From: Voacanga thouarsii
Taxonomy: Eukaryota > Streptophyta > Magnoliopsida > Gentianales > Apocynaceae
DNA length: 64,000 bases
Direction of reading: 5' to 3'
NCBI GenBank assembly: GCA_026120185.1
Contig: JANUWF010001694.1
Span: 496,001 to 560,000, forward strand
The notes under the pieces: model-generated
What the model saw: the letters and a program-made list of their open reading frames with translations, nothing else
Told to the model about the DNA's origin: nothing
Database searches by the model: none
In this document: piece after piece, positions 59,595-64,000 of the stretch
Layout of the letters: each line of letters opens with the position of its first letter
How positions within the stretch are numbered: position 1 is the first letter of the stretch
Position numbers and translations under genes: made by a program

Positions 59595-59866
59595 TTTTAA
59601 ACCATTCCCAAATGATGAGTTTATACATTTAATAATTAAATCATCTCAGTTGAGCATGCATTCATATTCAAGTTTAAGTAAAAGAAAATCAGATGAATGT
59701 TTTGTATAAAAAGTTGTATATAAATTTCTCTCAAACCTTAGAGTACTCAAGTACTCCTATTTGCATAAATTTGAATTTAAAATAGCAAACAAAAATGAAA
59801 TTCTTAACATAGAAGTCTACGAAAAGCAGTAAATAAACATCCTGATCATAACAGCTCTCAATCACT

Positions 59867-60343
59867 CTAGCCCTCATCAGAATCTTCAAAGTCTGCCTCG
59901 AACAACTATCCCCCAGAATTCTTAGTGAAATCTATCCCCACCCCACTTGCAAACCCCTCCATTGGCTCTTTCCCGGGTCGCCTAGAACTCTCCCCGGTCT
60001 CAACCAGATTGGGTGGATGTATGAAAGAAGATCTGGGTGGAGATTCATAATCAATCTCCCCTGGGTCATCACTATCAGCTGACAAATCAATTACGGAACT
60101 AGGAGGGTGGGGAACATATTCCATATCAATCTCCCCACATTCACTATCGGAACTCAAGTCTATTATAGGTATTGGGGATGGCTTATTGATCGGGACCTCA
60201 TCATCACTGCTATCTTCCAAGGGAATAACTGGCTGTAGTGCAGGCTGATGTGCAGGCTGAAGCTCTGATAGGTCTTCTGGGTATATAGAGATAGGAGGAT
60301 GCCATTGTTGCCCCTTCCTCATGGCTTTAAGCACTCTGACCAT
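59867..60343 (-). pseudogene. Small acidic upstream ORF of G, one premature stop
   Basis: Homologue of the C1 acidic ORF in the same place between PBS and gag; 158 codons to the TAG at 59869-59867. An internal TAG falls just after KNSGG (residue 145), where C1 has Trp, and the downstream acidic tail is still recognisable. SIM-like segments are clearer than in C1: IIDLSSDSE (60-68) and VIDLSADSDD (84-93). The basic N-terminus MVRVLKAMRKGQQWHPP and the C-terminal PGKEP-EGFASGVG block are shared. The CTAACCTCTCTTATTTATGCTATTAG-type sequence before the ATG again resembles a branch point and 3' splice site. Confidence 0.75.
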
Positions 60344-60427
60344 CTAATAGCATAAATAAGAGAGGTTAGATACAAGATTTAAACTTAATAAGATAAAACA
60401 TATACTATCAATATTTGCCTAAGCCTA

Positions 60428-60442
60428 GGCGCTCTGATACCA
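60428..60442 (-). promoter_or_regulatory. Primer binding site of G
   Basis: Minus strand TGGTATCAGAGCGCC, two bases from the 5' LTR, complementary to plant initiator tRNA-Met. Confidence 0.92.
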
Positions 60443-60444
60443 CT

Positions 60445-61792
60445 TGTAACACCCTACTACCTAGGCCCAACAGGGCCGGGGATGTCGCCCAGTCCAGAGG
60501 ACAAGGGGCTTTATAACAAGGTCACACAAATGAGAATAAAATAATACTTTAAAATTAAAACTTATTACAATTCAAGAATTCAAGACAAATCTATAAATAC
60601 ATTTATTACTCTTATCTCTCAAAGTAATACATAAAGAAAATAACACAAGGTCTTCCAAGCCAACAACAAACTATCTAATCATCTCTATAGCAGGACCGAC
60701 CTGAAAACATGGCAAAAGGGTGATAAGACAAAAATCTTAGTAAGTCCGTGTGTGCTATGAGTGTTCAGGTAAAACAGTTCATGAATGCAAGTTGTAAGAC
60801 TTCATAAGAGATAATGTTGGCAAGTAAAAAAGAAGGTTAAAATAAAGAGTGGCATTTTCTTCTTTTCAAACCATACAAGTGCACAATAAACACAACCACT
60901 CAAATGGGCGGTCATGGCTTACCACACGTTGGGCCCCATGTCCATATAACGGTCAGAATGTCACACTGTATGCAGATTGACAAAAGGTAGGTGTACAGCC
61001 TACCGGGTAAGATACTCCTCCTTCTCTACACCCAAATAAACGATTGTCCATTCCGGTAACACACATTCAACATGACAAAATCTTGTTAGCTCGGACCGGC
61101 ATGACTTACTGGACTAACATCTTATCTGGGAATGATTTATCCCTCAGAGGTGGCCACCTACTGAGAGACATACCCAAACCCTTCAGAGACTAGTCCTAGT
61201 AGTCTACCCTTATTGAGTACACAATGTTAATTGTCCCACTTGGGAGAGAACAGATAAAACATTGATTTATTAGTAAATAGCAATTAAGGATTTCTAAAAT
61301 TCGTGTCAAGTGGGTTTTAGAAACAGTTTAGTGTTTGAGCAAAACTGCTTGTTTGATTTTCAAAAGATTTATTTAACTGAACAAGAAAAAAGTAGTCCTT
61401 AATTGCCTTTACAAAATGAGTGTCCATACACTTCACGTTTGGCTTGCCACAGTAACCTTTTGACATCAAATAAGTTTATGCAAGAACTTACCTGATCCTT
61501 GCTTGGGCTAAATCAAAGATCTTCTAAAGCTTACCTAACCCCACCTGAGGTAAACAGAAGCCATAATTAAACTTAAGTCATATTTGCTTCCTTAAATAAT
61601 CCTAACTCAACTTATTACAATCATGACCCTAGTGTCCTAAGTTTTAAAGCTAGATTATATATGTTTTATAAATAGGTCTAGCTTGATAACAAGATAACTA
61701 AGGATTGCAAAATAATTACTAATAAGTTATAGGCTTAAAATATAAACCATTGATATTAATAAATAAAGTAGAGTTTATTTGATGAAGGATCC
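60445..61792 (-). repeat. G 5' LTR, 3' part only
   Basis: Plus strand starts TGTAACACCC and is colinear with 49205-50540 until GATGAAGGATCC at 61781-61792, where LTR C' begins. The missing 2.9 kb should resume after C', to the right of this window. No genes. Confidence 0.9.
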
Positions 61793-62035
61793 TGTAAAAC
61801 CCCACCTAAAGCCAACCCTAGAGTAAGGGGGTCGGGATGCATATCATATTATTTTGTATGAATACATATATTTTTGAATGATTTTATGTGCTTTAGAATT
61901 GTGATTTATAGGTTAAAAGGCTTAGTTATGCTTATTGAGTAGGAAGGGTAAAATAGTAATTTTGCTTGAGGTCAAAATAGGAAGATAGCTTGAGGATTAA
62001 ATAAGAGGAATGTGTGGGTGACAAAATAATAACAA

Positions 62036-62104
62036 GAGTTGTTGTGGTTTAGTGGTTCGAGGTTTGGAATTAATCTCTAAGGTCATGAGTTCAAATCCCA
62101 TCAT
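62036..62104 (+). repeat. tRNA-like module in LTR C'
   Basis: The best preserved copy: A-box-like TGGTTTAGTGG at 62045-62055 and B-box GAGTTCAAATCCC at 62087-62099, close to the pol III consensus, about 250 bp inside the LTR. Confidence 0.75.
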
Positions 62105-63704
62105 CTAAGTTTTTATCATGATTATCTTGATTAAGTTTGAATTTTGTTTTCTTGTATTACATAAAAATAGGAATGTTGCCTTAGGGGAGACATGAAGAGA
62201 ATGTCTTGATCATATAAGCATGTCCTAAAAAGAATTCTAGAGGAATTCTTGTCCTTTTTATTACCTCTAGCTTTGTCCTAACATCTTCATAATTTAAATA
62301 AACAAAAAACCATTAAATCTCTTCTTTTAAATTCCAAAAATTCTGTGATAATTCTTTAGCCTTGAATTTTGAAAATCAGTCTTGAAGGATTGATGATTGG
62401 CCGAAAATAGGAGAGAAGTTAGGAAGGATTCCCAAGAGAAATAAATCACCATGGTAGAACCTTCAATCCTACATTCATGTTGTTCATGGTTTTAATGAAG
62501 AAAAGTCTCGAAAAATTCCAGTATTCTTGACAGTCCAGCTTTCAAAAAATTCAGCTAGTAATCCTAACCATTTGCTACTAGAAAAATGGTCATTTCATGT
62601 GGCTTGAAGACTGAAAATTCTGTGCAAAATTCGGACTGCACAAACCAGGAAAAAATTCTGGGTAGTTTCGCAACTCTCAACCAGAAAATGAAGCTGTTTA
62701 TTCCACCTTCAAGCCAGCAAACTTCTCTGCTTTTCCTCCATAAAGGAAGCTGGAAGACCAACCTTAAAAGACCCTCAAACACTCCAAGAAAACTAGCTGC
62801 AAATCGAGCTGAAGAAATGCAGAAAATTCTGCATCAAAAAGCTTTTCCATTTGAAACCTTGAACAAGTTGAAACCAGAAAAAAAAAAAAATTCCAGTTTT
62901 GTCTCCCTAGGCCTAGACCGAAAAACACCTTCAAACCTCTACAAATTGGACCTTGTTCAGCCATGGACTAAACACCATTAATCTCCACAATTACCTTGAG
63001 TACTTGGACTCCATAATCATACCTCAAAAACCTCCTAAGATCACTTTATCCAAAACTCATTTGAACTTCAAAAAAAATTCCAGAATTCTTACTTCATTAA
63101 ATCACTCTTGTATCAAGCTTGCAAACCAGAATTTTCTCTGCCATTGTAAACTGAATTTCGGCCAGCCTTAGAGCTATATTAACCTTCATTCCTTTCAACA
63201 AAACCAAGCAGTCCAGCCGGCACCATTGAAGAGCAAGGAAACCTCTCTCAACCAAACACCATTAACATATCCTATACCTCAAACCACTCCTCAAATCACT
63301 CCATTTGAATTTCAAACAATCAGATTTTTCTCTTCCTCTCTAAGCTGAAAACCAAAACCCCTGAATTCCGTAGACCATTCGGCCAGCACTCACCAGCAAT
63401 TCGTCCAGCATTTTCCCTCAACTCTCACCATTTTCACCAAGAACACCAAGAACACACTACCTTTATTCAAGCCAAAGACTACTCTGAACACCTCCAATCC
63501 CTCTCAAAAACTCCAGAACACTCCTACATACTCCCTAGAGTTCATTTCTGGAGTTTATAACATCAAATCTCGAAAACAAAAATTAGCATTCGGATCAAAA
63601 CTAGTTTTTTTTTTTCTCTTGAAGTCTCAAGAACATCATCAAGGTAACCAAGAACAATTCTTTTGTTCATCTTCTTCCCTTCAATCTTTAACATATCATG
63701 CTAG

Positions 63705-63732
63705 TGCTCTCTCTCTCTCTCTCTCTCTCTCT
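63705..63732. repeat. (CT)n microsatellite in C'
   Basis: CT run at the same LTR position as those in C1 and G. Confidence 0.9.
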
Positions 63733-64000
63733 GCCAAAATGGTTATGACAACCATGGCTATTTTCTCTCCTCCTCTCTTGGACAATTCAAGACTCTCAAG
63801 CATGGACCTTCTTAAATCTTCATCGAAGTAATCATCAACCAAGTATTTTCCCTTAACCTATCTTCTAATTATGAATTCATGTCTCTTAAATGTTGATAGG
63901 GAGAATAGAATATGAATGGGGGATTGAGTATGTGCATATGTATGAAGAGGTTGAGATTAGTCCCTGAGAGTGATTGATCATGTTTAAGCTATATAGATTT

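Larger units (their letters stand above)
49205..61792 (-). mobile_element. Gypsy chromovirus G, C family, reverse
   Basis: Minus-strand element with 3' LTR 49205-53395, PPT 53396-53408, pol, gag, small acidic ORF (60343-59867), PBS (60442-60428) and 5' LTR from 60445. It mirrors C1 in every feature. It holds solo LTR B3 (53644-55335) in the 3' end of pol. Its 5' LTR is interrupted at 61792 by LTR C'. The sequence ATGTT at 49200-49204 is the expected left target duplication, but its partner is outside the window. Confidence 0.92.
61793..64000 (+). mobile_element. C-family LTR C', forward, runs off window
   Basis: Starts TGTAAAACCCCACC and GAGTAAGGGGGTCGGGATGCAT, as C1's LTR start, then the tRNA-like module and U3. 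CT run at 63705-63732. It inserted into the G 5' LTR at GATCC (61788-61792). Whether it is a solo LTR or a full element cannot be seen. The ORF 62586-62981 has no domain; short peptides after the CT run (from 63739) parallel those in C1 but are not clearly coding. Confidence 0.88.

Noticed and set aside
62036..62104. A genuine tRNA gene
   Set aside because: A- and B-box-like motifs are present, but I could not fold a cloverleaf with a proper acceptor stem and anticodon arm, and the module is repeated in every LTR copy.

Overview
This window is plant nuclear DNA: AT-rich, intergenic and built almost entirely of nested LTR retrotransposons. The elements are of Ty1/copia and Ty3/gypsy chromovirus type, carry plant-style initiator-Met primer binding sites, and are accompanied by one hAT DNA-transposon remnant. 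I found no convincing host gene and no cellular RNA gene. The species cannot be read from the sequence. All single letters below are my own working names. Layout from left to right. 1-3230 is LTR-like sequence that joins an E-like first 1.2 kb to a gypsy-type 3' LTR end. 3231-4468 is AT-rich filler with a tRNA/SINE-like stretch and a TA/CATA/CA microsatellite. 4469-39463 is one reverse-strand copia LTR (E), split by two insertions. The first is copia element B (5212-20215, TSD AATAA), which itself holds a 1.5 kb solo LTR (I, 5360-6882, TSD TTAAG) and a 4.3 kb solo LTR (C2, 14129-18452, TSD AGATA). The second is a reverse solo LTR (D, 20639-38746, TSD CCCAG), which holds the complete gypsy element C1 (22430-36451, TSD TTAAC). 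39464-43325 is the decayed pol of copia E (minus strand), containing a ZMYM1-like hAT remnant (40298-41494). 43326-47150 is the 3' part of a SIRE/Maximus-like copia element (F, minus) with an extra ORF in the env position. 47182-48700 is a divergent B-type LTR fragment and 48730-49204 a C-type LTR fragment. 49205-61792 is a second C-family gypsy element (G, minus), holding a solo LTR of B type (B3, 53644-55335, TSD AACAT). Its 5' LTR is cut at 61792 by another C-type LTR (C', 61793 to the window end). How the parts work: the C-family elements are Tekay/Del-like chromoviruses. Their order is LTR (about 4.2-4.35 kb), PBS, a small acidic upstream ORF, gag with two zinc knuckles, protease, RT, RNase H, integrase, chromodomain, PPT, LTR. 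Their gag-pol frames carry many premature stops, nearly all explicable by C-to-T or G-to-A change, so these copies are dead. Most interesting signals: (1) the small upstream ORF shared by C1 and G, which encodes a proline-rich acidic protein with SUMO-interacting-motif-like segments and is preceded in both copies by a 3'-splice-site-like sequence; (2) a tRNA-like module with A-box and B-box about 250 bp inside every C-family LTR start; (3) three 100-bp-spaced GCCGGC-rich motif pairs upstream of the TATA box in solo LTR I, with related motifs in the leader of copia B.
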